From: an uncultured Oscillospiraceae bacterium | GTDB taxonomy: Bacteria; Bacillota; Clostridia; Oscillospirales; Oscillospiraceae | Length of the DNA: 64,000 nt | Assembly (NCBI GenBank): GCA_944387015.1 | Contig: CALXDH010000003.1 | Location: 36,648 to 100,647 of the forward strand | Direction: 5' to 3' | Shown: piece by piece, positions 33,658-41,610 of the stretch | Position numbering within the stretch: the stretch's first letter is position 1 | How the letters are laid out: every line of letters starts with the position of its first letter | The notes under the pieces: generated by a model | Database searches by the model: none | The model's input: the letters and a program-made list of their open reading frames with translations, nothing else | What the model was told of the DNA's origin: nothing | Translations under genes and position numbers: made by a program

Positions 33658-34966
33658 GTATTCTCCAGTCTGTCACAAGATCACAAAGTACCGCTGCTCC
33701 GAATCCGACCATGAGACACCGCATGGGCATTAATCCGATGCTGTACCGTCCGAAGGCAAACGTGGCGGCATAAATGGCCACATTCCCCAGATAGAGTACC
33801 GCCAGGAAGAGAATTTGTCCTCTGCGCCGCCTCGTTACAAGGGAGAGACCCAGCGCCAGCACACACAAAGCCAGGTTCAGTACCTGGACCTTTTCCACCC
33901 ACCTCACAGGCACATTAAAGACTCTGTCCCAGTAAAAGACACCGTTGATAATGATTTTGGGCTTGAGAATGCCATAGGAGACTAGCAGGCTCTTGAGGTC
34001 CTTCTTTGCCCATGCGTGTAGCCGGTACGAAGCCTTTGCAGCGTCGTGCTGCAACGAAAGGTATTTCGCATATCGCTCCGGCACCTGCCCGTTTTCGTCT
34101 AGGTACGAGGCGTATTCCTCCGCAAAGGGTACATCTACGTTTGCGGTGTAGTCCAGCTCTTCGTCCTCTGGGTAGCCGTATCCCTGATAGGTTCCCAGCA
34201 GGGAGGGGTTGCCCGCCCCGTATGTCAGGGGGACAAAATCCTGGAACTGGACATAGTTTCGGATCGTCCAGGGCACCAGGAAGCACAGCACCGCGCAGGC
34301 CAGGATTACGCCCTGTTTGAGCAGCTTTTTGAACGGATACTTCACCGCCAGCAGGTACCCCAGCGCAAACAGCGGGTACAGGGCGATGTTGGCTTTGAGG
34401 AGCAACGCACACAGATAGGAGACGATGCATCCTGCCAGCGCCTTTCGGCTCTGTGTCTTTCCCAGAAGAAAGGTGAAGTAGATCATGGCGGAAAGGCAGA
34501 GGATGAACGGCGTCTCCGTCAGGATCAAATTATCCGTCCACACAAAGTCCACACTGAAAAGTGGGAGACAAGCCAGCAGGCCGCACCATTTGGGAGCAAA
34601 CAGCCCCACACTCTTATAGAGGAACCAGGCCGTGGCGGTGCCCATGGCGATCCAGGTGATCTTCAGTGCCCACCACAGTGCTGTGCCATCCCCCAGAACC
34701 CACGCGAACAACCCGATGAACCAGGTCATCCCCGGCATGGACTGGGCGCTGGGCGTGGTGCCATGCATGGTGACCATTCCGGTCTGTGCGAAGCGAATGC
34801 CGCTTTTGATATAGCTGAGGTCATCGCTGGCCAGGGTGTATTGGACACCCAGTGCCCAAAGGGCCAGAAGACGCTCCAAAAACAGCAGGAGGAGCACAAT
34901 GAAAATAGCATGATCTAGACACCAGCGGAGAGCCGACGCAAAGTGGTGGCTTTTTCGTTGCGGCAT
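33638..34966 (-). CDS. GT39-like membrane glycosyltransferase
   Basis: The 442-residue protein is polytopic, with about ten to twelve membrane segments. An early acidic loop (ASDDLSYIKSGIRFA) carries the conserved Asp pair of GT39/ArnT-like lipid-linked sugar transferases. These enzymes move a sugar from a polyprenyl phosphate to an acceptor on the outer face of the membrane. The ATG at 34966 shares a base with the stop of the DUF2304 gene (TGATG). It probably completes the Gtr-type cassette: GtrB charges the lipid, GtrA flips it, and this enzyme attaches the sugar to wall polymer or protein. Confidence 0.8.
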   Translation of the reverse strand: MPQRKSHHFASALRWCLDHAIFIVLLLLFLERLLALWALGVQYTLASDDLSYIKSGIRFAQTGMVTMHGTTPSAQSMPGMTWFIGLFAWVLGDGTALWWALKITWIAMGTATAWFLYKSVGLFAPKWCGLLACLPLFSVDFVWTDNLILTETPFILCLSAMIYFTFLLGKTQSRKALAGCIVSYLCALLLKANIALYPLFALGYLLAVKYPFKKLLKQGVILACAVLCFLVPWTIRNYVQFQDFVPLTYGAGNPSLLGTYQGYGYPEDEELDYTANVDVPFAEEYASYLDENGQVPERYAKYLSLQHDAAKASYRLHAWAKKDLKSLLVSYGILKPKIIINGVFYWDRVFNVPVRWVEKVQVLNLALCVLALGLSLVTRRRRGQILFLAVLYLGNVAIYAATFAFGRYSIGLMPMRCLMVGFGAAVLCDLVTDWRIRRGSPK

Positions 34967-35316
34967 CACGGCTCGGCCTCCTTGTGCTGCTCTGTCTGCT
35001 CCAGGGAAATGCTTTGGGTGAGCCGCTTGATCTGATCGGACTGCTTGGAGAGCAAGATGGTCTGTTTGAAAGAGAGACTCAAAAGAGTAAGTACCCCCAG
35101 AAGATAAATGAGGTTGGAGGCCTTTTCAATGTGCACCACCCTGCATGCCCAGGTGACGACACCAGGGCAGAGGGCCGCAAACACCATCCCTACCGCAATC
35201 AGGAGCCATGTAAGGGAAAATTTGACCAGCAGTTTTCCCTTCCGGATCGCCCGGAACACGATAAAAAAAACCAAACCCGCAAGGGCAAGCATCTCTGCGC
35301 GTAAAAAGAACGACAT
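34966..35316 (-). CDS. DUF2304-family membrane protein
   Basis: ATG 35316 has AAAGGAGG upstream. The 116-residue protein has three membrane helices and ends in a helical, charged C terminus (LLSKQSDQIKRLTQSISLEQ), the DUF2304 layout. Family members often accompany GtrB-type glycosyltransferases; their role is not known. It overlaps the following GT39-like gene and sits 4 bp after the GT2 gene, so all belong to one operon. Confidence 0.8.
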   Translation of the reverse strand: MSFFLRAEMLALAGLVFFIVFRAIRKGKLLVKFSLTWLLIAVGMVFAALCPGVVTWACRVVHIEKASNLIYLLGVLTLLSLSFKQTILLSKQSDQIKRLTQSISLEQTEQHKEAEP

Positions 35317-35320
35317 CTGC

Positions 35321-36040
35321 TCAACCTCCTTTCTGCATGCACGCACATGCCGTGGCCAGAGAGACTTTGATCATATAGTAAACGGACTGCTTCCACCCAA
35401 TGGAGGATCTCCCGCCATTCCTGGGGAACATGTTTACCGGAGCTTCCGATACACGGAAGCCCTTTTTCTGCAGCAGCACTAATGACTCAGGCTCCGGATA
35501 ATCTACCGGGTACTGCCGGGCAAAATAGGAAGCCACCGCTCCAGATGCTGCCCGGTACCCGGAGGTGGGGTCGGAGATACGCAGACCTGTGAGAACCCGC
35601 AGCAATATCGAGAGATAGCGGATTCCCACCTGACGGAGGGCTGTGGAACGAAACTGGCTTGTCCCGTCCAAAAAACGGGACCCCACGCAAAAATCCGCCG
35701 TTCCATTCAGAATGGGGTCCAGGATGGCATTCAGTGACCGAATATCATGCTGGCCGTCCCCGTCAAACTGCACCGCGGCATCATACTGATGGCTGGATGC
35801 GTAGAGGTATCCAGTCTGCACTGCGCCGCCAATCCCCAGGTTCTGCACCAGGTGGACGCAGGGATACCGGTTCTGCCGGCAGATCTCGCCGGTGCGGTCG
35901 GTGGAACCGTCGTCAATGACGATGTAGTCCAGCACATATCGCTCCTGCTTGGGATATGCCGTGATCTGGCGGATGGTGGCCTCGATGTTTTGTTCTTCAT
36001 TATAGGCAGGAATAATCAGTAAAACCCGCTTTTGGGTCAT
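35321..36040 (-). CDS. GT2 polyprenyl-phosphate glycosyltransferase (GtrB-like)
   Basis: The 239-residue enzyme shows the GT-A fold motifs: LLIIPAYNEEQNI, VIDDGSTD, and the metal-binding QFDGDGQHD. It then has GSRFLDGT and the DPTSGYRA acceptor-site block. Without C-terminal membrane helices it resembles short DPM1/GtrB-type enzymes that load a sugar onto undecaprenyl phosphate on the cytoplasmic side. The neighbouring GtrA-like protein and GT39-like enzyme fit flipping and transfer steps. Start ATG 36040 has an AGGTGA site. The sugar cannot be predicted. Confidence 0.88.
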   Translation of the reverse strand: MTQKRVLLIIPAYNEEQNIEATIRQITAYPKQERYVLDYIVIDDGSTDRTGEICRQNRYPCVHLVQNLGIGGAVQTGYLYASSHQYDAAVQFDGDGQHDIRSLNAILDPILNGTADFCVGSRFLDGTSQFRSTALRQVGIRYLSILLRVLTGLRISDPTSGYRAASGAVASYFARQYPVDYPEPESLVLLQKKGFRVSEAPVNMFPRNGGRSSIGWKQSVYYMIKVSLATACACMQKGG

Positions 36041-36051
36041 GGGAAATCACC

Positions 36052-36489
36052 TTACTTTTTGCGGAAGATCCAATAACGTGAGAAAAGATAGTTGAGGAGT
36101 ACCGATAGGAACGAAAGAATGACTTTGAGAATCAACACTCCGTTGATCCCAAGCCATTCATACCGTGCCACGCCCAGCCCTTGGACGCCGATCAGCAATC
36201 CCAGCTCCTCCAGAGCAAAGGAAAAGAGCCTGGCCCCCGTAAACGCCGCAAATTCATGGGCAATGACAGATGGGCTCCAGCTGGGAGCCCGAAATACAAA
36301 GCGCTTGTTGGTCACATAAGCAAACGCCGTCGCCAGAACAAAAGACACTGCATTGGCCACAAGCGTGGCGCTTGTCCCCAGCAGCCAGAGCGCAACAGCA
36401 AAGCTCACATAGTTGACGATGGTTGTCAGTACGCCGAAAAATAGATACAAGAGCTGTTGATGGTATTTTTCATAAAGACGTAAAAGCAT
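36052..36489 (-). CDS. GtrA-family flippase-like membrane protein
   Basis: Four membrane helices within 145 residues and the sequence LLYLFFGVLTTIVNYVSF, with TNKRFVF after helix two, match the GtrA family, thought to flip polyprenyl-linked sugars. It is the first gene of the minus-strand cassette. ATG 36489 lacks a clear ribosome binding site, so a leaderless or weak start is possible. The 36490-36855 stretch upstream is AT-rich and holds only a strong bidirectional hairpin. Confidence 0.85.
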   Translation of the reverse strand: MLLRLYEKYHQQLLYLFFGVLTTIVNYVSFAVALWLLGTSATLVANAVSFVLATAFAYVTNKRFVFRAPSWSPSVIAHEFAAFTGARLFSFALEELGLLIGVQGLGVARYEWLGINGVLILKVILSFLSVLLNYLFSRYWIFRKK

Positions 36490-36692
36490 AGAAAATAATA
36501 TTTTGGTACTGAATGACGGTAGGAACGCAGATATACTGCTGAATAGTACTATTATTAAAGACTAGGGTCATATTCAAAAAGCAATATAATTTTATCTAGA
36601 CCCCATATCAATATAGGGTTCACAAAGTTCTTATATATAAAACACCTTAACCGAGAATATGCAACTCATTTCTGTGAATTTTTTTGTCAATT

Positions 36693-36733
36693 CAAATAGG
36701 CTGGTAGCAGGAAATCTGCTACCAGCCTATTTG
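36693..36733. terminator. Long perfect hairpin in the gtr-sigma gap
   Basis: CAAATAGGCTGGTAGCAG pairs perfectly with CTGCTACCAGCCTATTTG, an 18-bp stem with a 5-nt loop. A run of seven T residues precedes it on the plus strand, which becomes A on the minus strand. It may insulate the divergent gtr and sigma units or be a site left by a mobile element. Confidence 0.6.
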
Positions 36734-36855
36734 AGTTATTTGTCTTAGTAATTGTTGGTTAAAGGACACCATGAATTGGAAAAATGGCGTTGCAATTTCA
36801 GAAGAATAGTGTCGGTATTCGTAAGGATAATTTATCCTATATGAGTATTCTTTGA

Positions 36856-36884
36856 TTTACATTTTTAAGTAAAATTTGCTCCTT
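36856..36884 (+). promoter_or_regulatory. Candidate TcdR-type promoter of the sigma gene itself
   Basis: TTTACA (36856-36861), 17 bp, CTCCTT (36879-36884). The implied start would be about 10 bp before the AAAGGAGC ribosome binding site, giving a very short leader. It would make the sigma gene autoregulated, as tcdR is. Confidence 0.6.
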
Positions 36885-36912
36885 TTCTCGAAACGGGCAA
36901 AGGAGCATGTTT

Positions 36913-37446
36913 ATGCTTTTAGATGAAATCAGGAATGCTCAGGACGGAAATCAAGATGCCATGATGACCATTATTCGAAGATTTAACCCACTGCTAAGAA
37001 AATACGGAAGGAAATTAGGATATGAAGATGCAACAGATGATTTAACTGTAGAACTTATTGAACAAATAAAAGAATTTCAAATTTCAAAACTAAGATCGAC
37101 AAGTGAAGGAGCAATTGTAAATTATATTGCCACAACAATATATAGAGATTACTCAAGAATACTCAAATCCATCATTGAAGAACACCCAAAGAGCGTTTCC
37201 CTAGAGGATATGACTCCCAGCCAAAAGAATAAACTCTTTTTTGATAATGCCGCTTATGATGAACAGCCTCTATCATTGTACATACCGAAAGGTATCCTTA
37301 CAGATACAGAGCAAGCTATTTTGATCGCAATCTATGAGGAAGGAAAGTCAATAGCTGAGATTGCCAAGCAGCAAAATGTAAGCCGGCAAAATATTAACCA
37401 AATAAAGAAAAAGGCCATCACAAAATTAAAAACGGCTCTCATGTAA
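36913..37446 (+). CDS. TcdR/UviA-type group 5 sigma factor
   Basis: The 177-residue protein is the size of TcdR, BotR and UviA. Region 2-like helices occupy residues 1-80 (AQDGNQDAMMTIIRRFNPLL, then DLTVELIEQI). Region 4 has a clear helix-turn-helix (KSIAEIAKQQNVSRQNINQ) near residue 145. The ATG at 36913 is chosen because AAAGGAGC sits 7 bp before it; ATG 36907 abuts it. Its own promoter candidate and that of the convergent holin match the -35/-10 form used by this class. It likely directs RNA polymerase to the cargo promoters listed here. Confidence 0.78.
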   Translation: MLLDEIRNAQDGNQDAMMTIIRRFNPLLRKYGRKLGYEDATDDLTVELIEQIKEFQISKLRSTSEGAIVNYIATTIYRDYSRILKSIIEEHPKSVSLEDMTPSQKNKLFFDNAAYDEQPLSLYIPKGILTDTEQAILIAIYEEGKSIAEIAKQQNVSRQNINQIKKKAITKLKTALM

Positions 37447-37453
37447 TGCATAT

Positions 37454-37834
37454 TTACATGTTATTCCCTTTTAATTCCTCTAGTACGTTCTTGAGTTTTT
37501 CTGGTATGGGTATACCAATTTTACAGGCATTCTCTAAAATGCTAATTGATTCATTGGAACAGTAAAAAAGAATGGTGAGAGCCTCCAAGGCACTGCCTGC
37601 CTGTAAAAAGTAAGTACCGATTATGTTGCTCAATGAGACTAAGACGAATACAACAACCTTATTGGCAATCCCCTTTGCTCCAATGGCACTTGAAAGTGTT
37701 TTGTTGCGGATTGCAACACAAACCCCTGTTATATAATCGAGTACCGTTAAGGCCATAAGAGCAAAAAGAATGTTCGTATTTTCATTTCCAAATAAGAATA
37801 GAATCACGTTTCTGATTTTAATGAGAATATCCAC
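37454..37834 (-). CDS. TcdE/UviB-type phage holin family protein
   Basis: GTG 37834, with GAGGGGG at 37844-37850, begins a 126-residue protein. It has three membrane stretches (ILFALMALTVLDYITGVCV, VVVFVLVSLSNIIGTYF, ALTILFYCSNESISIL) and a soluble tail (IPIPEKLKNVLEELK). This fits the phage holin family that includes TcdE and UviB. Such holins release toxins or bacteriocins without a signal peptide. The gene is convergent with the sigma gene (7-bp gap) and has its own TcdR-type promoter. No endolysin gene is adjacent. Confidence 0.85.
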   Translation of the reverse strand: MDILIKIRNVILFLFGNENTNILFALMALTVLDYITGVCVAIRNKTLSSAIGAKGIANKVVVFVLVSLSNIIGTYFLQAGSALEALTILFYCSNESISILENACKIGIPIPEKLKNVLEELKGNNM

Positions 37835-37891
37835 TTCGTAATGCCCCCTCAAGTAATAAAAATGCTATTTACACACGCCTATATACAATAT

Positions 37892-37920
37892 AAAGAGAGA
37901 AATCGAGTGGATTTTGTAAA
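37892..37920 (-). promoter_or_regulatory. TcdR-type promoter of the holin gene
   Basis: On the minus strand TTTACA (37920-37915), a 17-bp spacer and CTCTTT (37897-37892) match the TcdR-class consensus as I recall it. The site is 58 bp upstream of the holin GTG and far from any other minus-strand gene. Confidence 0.7.
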
Positions 37921-37967
37921 GTCAGAAGATACAGATTGCTATTCGCTGAGAAAATACATAAAAGGAT

Positions 37968-38000
37968 CTGAGCCCCTCGGGATTCTCCCGAGGGGCTCAG
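37968..38000 (-). terminator. Terminator of the stalk-protein operon
   Basis: CTGAGCCCCTCGGG and CCCGAGGGGCTCAG form a 14-bp stem with a 5-nt loop. On the minus strand it is followed by ATCCTTTT, after the gene at 38025-38816. Confidence 0.75.
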
Positions 38001-38024
38001 TAAAGATGCTTGATTCGAGTTGAT

Positions 38025-38816
38025 TCAGTCAAATTGCTGGAGGGAGACGGTAATATCCGTGTTGCCAGCGGACTCGATGCTGTAGACACTAAAGCTCAAT
38101 GTGCTCTGAAGTTCTTCGGCATCGTCGGAGATATAAAAGGCCCGGATGAGTGTCTTGCCAGGAGCAAGATTCACGGTTGTGAATTTATCGAATCCCCAAC
38201 CAACCGTGTAAGGCCGACCAACGAAAACAGCCTGCGTTTCTGTACCATTGTTTGTAACCTTAAAGACAACGTGGTTTCCGTCGGTTGGATAGAACAGACC
38301 CTCGGTGGAGTAACCCGTTCCAGACTGAATCTTTGCCTCGTCCAGCAGAGTGCCAGTAGGCATTGTCATGTCCACAGTATTGGGATCAACTTCGGTAAAT
38401 GGGCCTGCTTTCGTTCCGAGAACCGGAGCTGTGGGGTTCAGTGTGCTCTGCAGTGGCCCGTCGCTCTCCTTTTGACCCTCAATGTCATCACCCGTGAGAC
38501 TCGGCGGCGGAGCAATCTCCACACGGTTTTCTTGCGCATTCCAAGAAATTTTCGCATCAAACAACTCGGAAATCTGGCGAACGGACAGGTAGTTAGTGGT
38601 TCCGCCGGTCTCATCAATATAGGTGATCACGGAGGGAACTTTCTGTCCGTTGGGAGCGGTATAGGTCTCGCCCGCTGCGACCTTTTCTTCACCAAAGAGT
38701 GCAATTCCGGCGGTATTAAACCTTACCTGCTCGGATGTAGCTGCTGCGCTTTGAACGACAGAGACCAGCAGCGCCATCGTGATCATTCCCAGAACAAATG
38801 GCCCATATTTTCTCAT
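38025..38816 (-). CDS. Secreted stalk-domain (copper amine oxidase N-like) protein
   Basis: A signal peptide (residues 1-25, ending SAAAT) precedes a stalk-like domain (NYLSVRQISELFDAKISW) around residue 75. A C-terminal beta region of about 120 residues follows (ending NTDITVSLQQFD). These domains are common in clostridial surface proteins, and the C-terminal domain is unknown to me. It lies 37 bp after the preceding secreted-protein gene, and a terminator follows. It is likely an exported cargo protein under the upstream regulator. Confidence 0.7.
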   Translation of the reverse strand: MRKYGPFVLGMITMALLVSVVQSAAATSEQVRFNTAGIALFGEEKVAAGETYTAPNGQKVPSVITYIDETGGTTNYLSVRQISELFDAKISWNAQENRVEIAPPPSLTGDDIEGQKESDGPLQSTLNPTAPVLGTKAGPFTEVDPNTVDMTMPTGTLLDEAKIQSGTGYSTEGLFYPTDGNHVVFKVTNNGTETQAVFVGRPYTVGWGFDKFTTVNLAPGKTLIRAFYISDDAEELQSTLSFSVYSIESAGNTDITVSLQQFD

Positions 38817-38853
38817 AAGTTTGCTCCTTCTGTGGTTTTAGTTGATACTGTAC

Positions 38854-39351
38854 TCAGCCCCAATACTGGTACATGTTGTAAATGAAATGCATCGTCCCGC
38901 CGTCAGTGGGGTAAATGCTCCATTCCACATCACCGCTGAAACCGTCGGGGTCTTCAGTGGTGACTTCAATTCGCTCATCATCGCCCATTTCTACGTAGGC
39001 TTCAATAACTTCGCCAAGGGCAACGAACTGCCAGATGACGTCCCGCTGCCCCATGCCGTTATCGAGAGTCATGGTCACGATATTGCCGCGACTCCCTACG
39101 CAGGTAACAGCGCGGTCAAAATACGCCGAGCTGTTGTGCTCGTAATTGCGGAAGTAGTAATACGTGGCAGCCCGAGTGGCAGGCATCGATTCTTCGGTGT
39201 TTTCCTTAACAGAGATCGTCACATCACCAATAGTGATGCTTTCACCCTTTTCCAGGCGAATGGGTTCCTTGCCGCGGTCAGCCGCAAAGGCGGGGATCGA
39301 CAGAGTCAGGCACATAACGATGCTCAACATCATGGCAAACATTTTTTTCAT
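38854..39351 (-). CDS. Small secreted protein of unknown function
   Basis: ATG 39351 with AAAGGAGA gives 165 residues, better than the upstream start. A signal peptide (MKKMFAMML to AFAAD) is followed by a beta-rich domain (ESITIGDVTISVKENTE, then a Tyr-rich YYYFRNYEHN strand). No lipobox or anchor is visible, so it is probably released or wall-bound. It is the first gene of a two-gene unit with the stalk-domain protein. Upstream a TTGCAG near 39467-39472 resembles TTGCAR motifs before the other secreted genes here. Confidence 0.65.
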   Translation of the reverse strand: MKKMFAMMLSIVMCLTLSIPAFAADRGKEPIRLEKGESITIGDVTISVKENTEESMPATRAATYYYFRNYEHNSSAYFDRAVTCVGSRGNIVTMTLDNGMGQRDVIWQFVALGEVIEAYVEMGDDERIEVTTEDPDGFSGDVEWSIYPTDGGTMHFIYNMYQYWG

Positions 39352-39492
39352 AATTCGATCTCCTTTGTTTTTAAAATATTTGTGGTATGGGTTGGCTGGG
39401 ATAGACACAGTTACCCATTGGAATCACCGCCTTTCCAAAACTGCTTTCACTTAATAGAACACGCATGATAGGAAATCTGCAACATAAAAATG

Positions 39493-39528
39493 GAAAAAGT
39501 TCAGGGCCAGTTGACCCTGAACTTTTTC
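39493..39528 (-). terminator. Terminator downstream of the 39.5-40 kb secreted gene
   Basis: GAAAAAGTTCAGGG and CCCTGAACTTTTTC form a 14-bp stem with an 8-nt loop, with T or A runs on both sides. It ends the minus-strand gene at 39534. Confidence 0.8.
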
Positions 39529-39533
39529 AGTAG

Positions 39534-39968
39534 TTAGTATGAGACAATGCTAGAATACTTGGTTACAGTTTCCACCTTAGATCCGGCGGAATTGGTAACG
39601 GTTGCCGTAACAACTAGGCGATAGTCGTAGCCAGATACTACATACCAAGGCTCGTCAAAATCAACTATCCATATATCGGATTCATTCCAGTCTTTAATGG
39701 TGCTCCAGGAAGATTTTTTCTGTTGAAGGTTAATGTCAACATTTATAGAATCACTGGGTGAGATTGACTGTACCATGGTTTTGCAAGTAGCGACTCCGTT
39801 TTCAATCGTCAACTTAACATCAAATATTTGAAGATGAACATACAGCGGTACAATCTGCGGTATGTCGTAATCCTGATGCTGGGGCGCTGCCGCTTGTGTA
39901 GAGGTACAACATAGCATAACAACGACACACATAAAACATGACAGCCTTCTCAATACGGTGAGTTTCAT
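39534..39968 (-). CDS. Small secreted protein of unknown function
   Basis: The 144-residue protein has a signal peptide with a Cys-rich hydrophobic core (residues 6-27) ending TQAAAP. An immunoglobulin-like beta region follows, with alternating strands (KLTIENGVATCKTMV, YDYRLVVTATVTNSAGS). That region is typical of small Ig-like or carbohydrate-binding surface domains. It is monocistronic: its own terminator follows, and an 80-bp AT-rich gap lies upstream. Function unknown. Confidence 0.65.
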   Translation of the reverse strand: MKLTVLRRLSCFMCVVVMLCCTSTQAAAPQHQDYDIPQIVPLYVHLQIFDVKLTIENGVATCKTMVQSISPSDSINVDINLQQKKSSWSTIKDWNESDIWIVDFDEPWYVVSGYDYRLVVTATVTNSAGSKVETVTKYSSIVSY

Positions 39969-40042
39969 TTTATTATCTCCTTCTTTGTTTTAAAGTGGTC
40001 CCTATAAAACAAAACACAAAAAGGAGAATTTGCAACCACTGA

Positions 40043-40813
40043 TCACCCAATATATTTTATATTTTCTGCAATTTTCTGATTCGTTTCCGGGGATATTCCT
40101 GCAGAAGTCCAAACCCTAATAAAAATTCCGTGCTCGGTGTCCATCATAATCGTGTTGATGCATCCTTGTTTTGTAACACGCAAGGTTTCAAGACCGTTTA
40201 TAACAATATTCTCAATGCTTTCGGCATTTTCCGTGTCAACGCTCCTTTCTGTAGTTCCGCTGACCCGATCGATTACAAATGCATCGCCAGAATCATTTTC
40301 AAACCCATACACGCTATTGGGAGAGTTAACGGTGCAGATGTATCCCTCTGGCATCCATCCGATCTCCAGATCATCGAAGTAATCAGAGCCTGTGCTGGTG
40401 TCAGCTGTTACAGAAGCGGAATCTGCTGTAGTCTCTTCCGCCTCTTCCATGTGCAGCTCGGTGTACTTCTCCTCGATGGTGATCAAAAGATTAAGCGCAG
40501 TGACCCGGAATTCCTCTGACAGTGCAAATGCGGTCGTAAATAAAAGCATGATGATGGCCGCAACAATACCAACGCGGCCCAGGATTTTTTGGGAAGTTCG
40601 CCAATATCCCGCATGCCTCTTTTGGGCAAAGTAGCGATCAATCGTTTTCAAACACTTTCGGTCAATTTCCTCGGGGACCGCTGCGGCAGGATCATTTTGG
40701 AGTTCCTCATTCAGCTTTTCTAGGCGTACCCCCTCCTGCTCCGCAACCTCGTGCATGAGCAGGGCGAAATATGCATCTTCATACTGATCCTGCAGATAAT
40801 CAAGCCTTGTCAA
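40043..40813 (-). CDS. DUF4367-type anti-sigma-like membrane protein
   Basis: The 256-residue protein has an N-terminal cytoplasmic helical region (residues 1-70), one membrane helix (RVGIVAAIIMLLFTTAFA) and an extracellular C-terminal domain. That domain opens with IGWMPEGY, typical of DUF4367 sensors. Such proteins are usually anti-sigma factors for the sigma gene they overlap. It starts TTG 40813 behind AGGAGG and overlaps the sigma gene by 14 bp. It would hold the sigma factor at the membrane until an outside signal. Confidence 0.8.
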   Translation of the reverse strand: MTRLDYLQDQYEDAYFALLMHEVAEQEGVRLEKLNEELQNDPAAAVPEEIDRKCLKTIDRYFAQKRHAGYWRTSQKILGRVGIVAAIIMLLFTTAFALSEEFRVTALNLLITIEEKYTELHMEEAEETTADSASVTADTSTGSDYFDDLEIGWMPEGYICTVNSPNSVYGFENDSGDAFVIDRVSGTTERSVDTENAESIENIVINGLETLRVTKQGCINTIMMDTEHGIFIRVWTSAGISPETNQKIAENIKYIG

Positions 40814-41369
40814 GAAAGTCTGCCTCCTGTTCTAATAACTTCATAGCTTTCCGTCTCGCTCGGGTCAGCTTCATTCGAATGCTCTCTTTTTTACAATGAA
40901 AGATTTCGGCAAGTTCATCATCTGTCTGTTCTGCAATATATTTCCGATATAGGAGATCCTGATCTTCTTCTGGTAGTTTATCCCACAGTAAACTTAATTG
41001 TTTCTTGGCATCTAACTTTTCTACTATCTTGTCGGGAGATAGGTGGGGACTTTCATATGTATCCTGTTCACTAACATCCAAAGGAATCGAATGTTGCATC
41101 ACAACACTCTGATGCCGTTTTAGATTAATTGCAACGCTTCTAACAGTATAAACAATATAGGCAGCCAATGCGCAACCGGGAATGGCCATAAGTTTGTGAG
41201 TTTTACGAAGTAATCTCTCAACAGAATCCTGCATGATATCTTCTAAATCAGCTTGATTGGAAGTATAGTGCCGTGCTGTTTGGTACATGAGAAACTTGTA
41301 ACGATTATATATATTCTCAAAAAATTCTTTCTCTTGCAACTCACTTCTTACATTACTATCATGCCCCAC
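40800..41369 (-). CDS. ECF-type sigma factor
   Basis: GTG 41369 with GGGAGG is the best start; the upstream extension lacks support. The 189-residue protein has region 2 (FFENIYNRYKFLMYQTARHYT and ADLEDIMQDSVERLL) and region 4 (KLPEEDQDLLYRKYI, then DELAEIFHCKKESIRMKLTRARRK). This is the standard ECF sigma layout. The anti-sigma-like gene follows in a coupled unit. Likely targets are the three secreted-protein genes just downstream in the same orientation, but I cannot prove its promoter. Confidence 0.85.
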   Translation of the reverse strand: MGHDSNVRSELQEKEFFENIYNRYKFLMYQTARHYTSNQADLEDIMQDSVERLLRKTHKLMAIPGCALAAYIVYTVRSVAINLKRHQSVVMQHSIPLDVSEQDTYESPHLSPDKIVEKLDAKKQLSLLWDKLPEEDQDLLYRKYIAEQTDDELAEIFHCKKESIRMKLTRARRKAMKLLEQEADFLDKA

Positions 41370-41610
41370 AATAATGTTCCTCCCTTTGGGTGCTATATTG
41401 ATAAAACACTTTAGATTTGTATTTGCAACGCAAAAATAAATCCCTAGACTGTTGCAAGGATGTGTTTTTACATGCTGCATCTAGGTTTCTACAATGTTAA
41501 TATAGAAAATCCAAAAAAACAACACAAAATTAGATTTATAATGTAATATTACAGAGTTTGCCCGACAAACTATTATAATGAACGTAATTCGAAAACGGAG
41601 GGCGATTACA

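Noticed and set aside
36877-36907. Hairpin TGCTCCTTT/AAAGGAGCA hiding the sigma gene ribosome binding site
   Set aside because: Its left arm is the -10 of the candidate promoter, so it would not be in the transcript made from that promoter.
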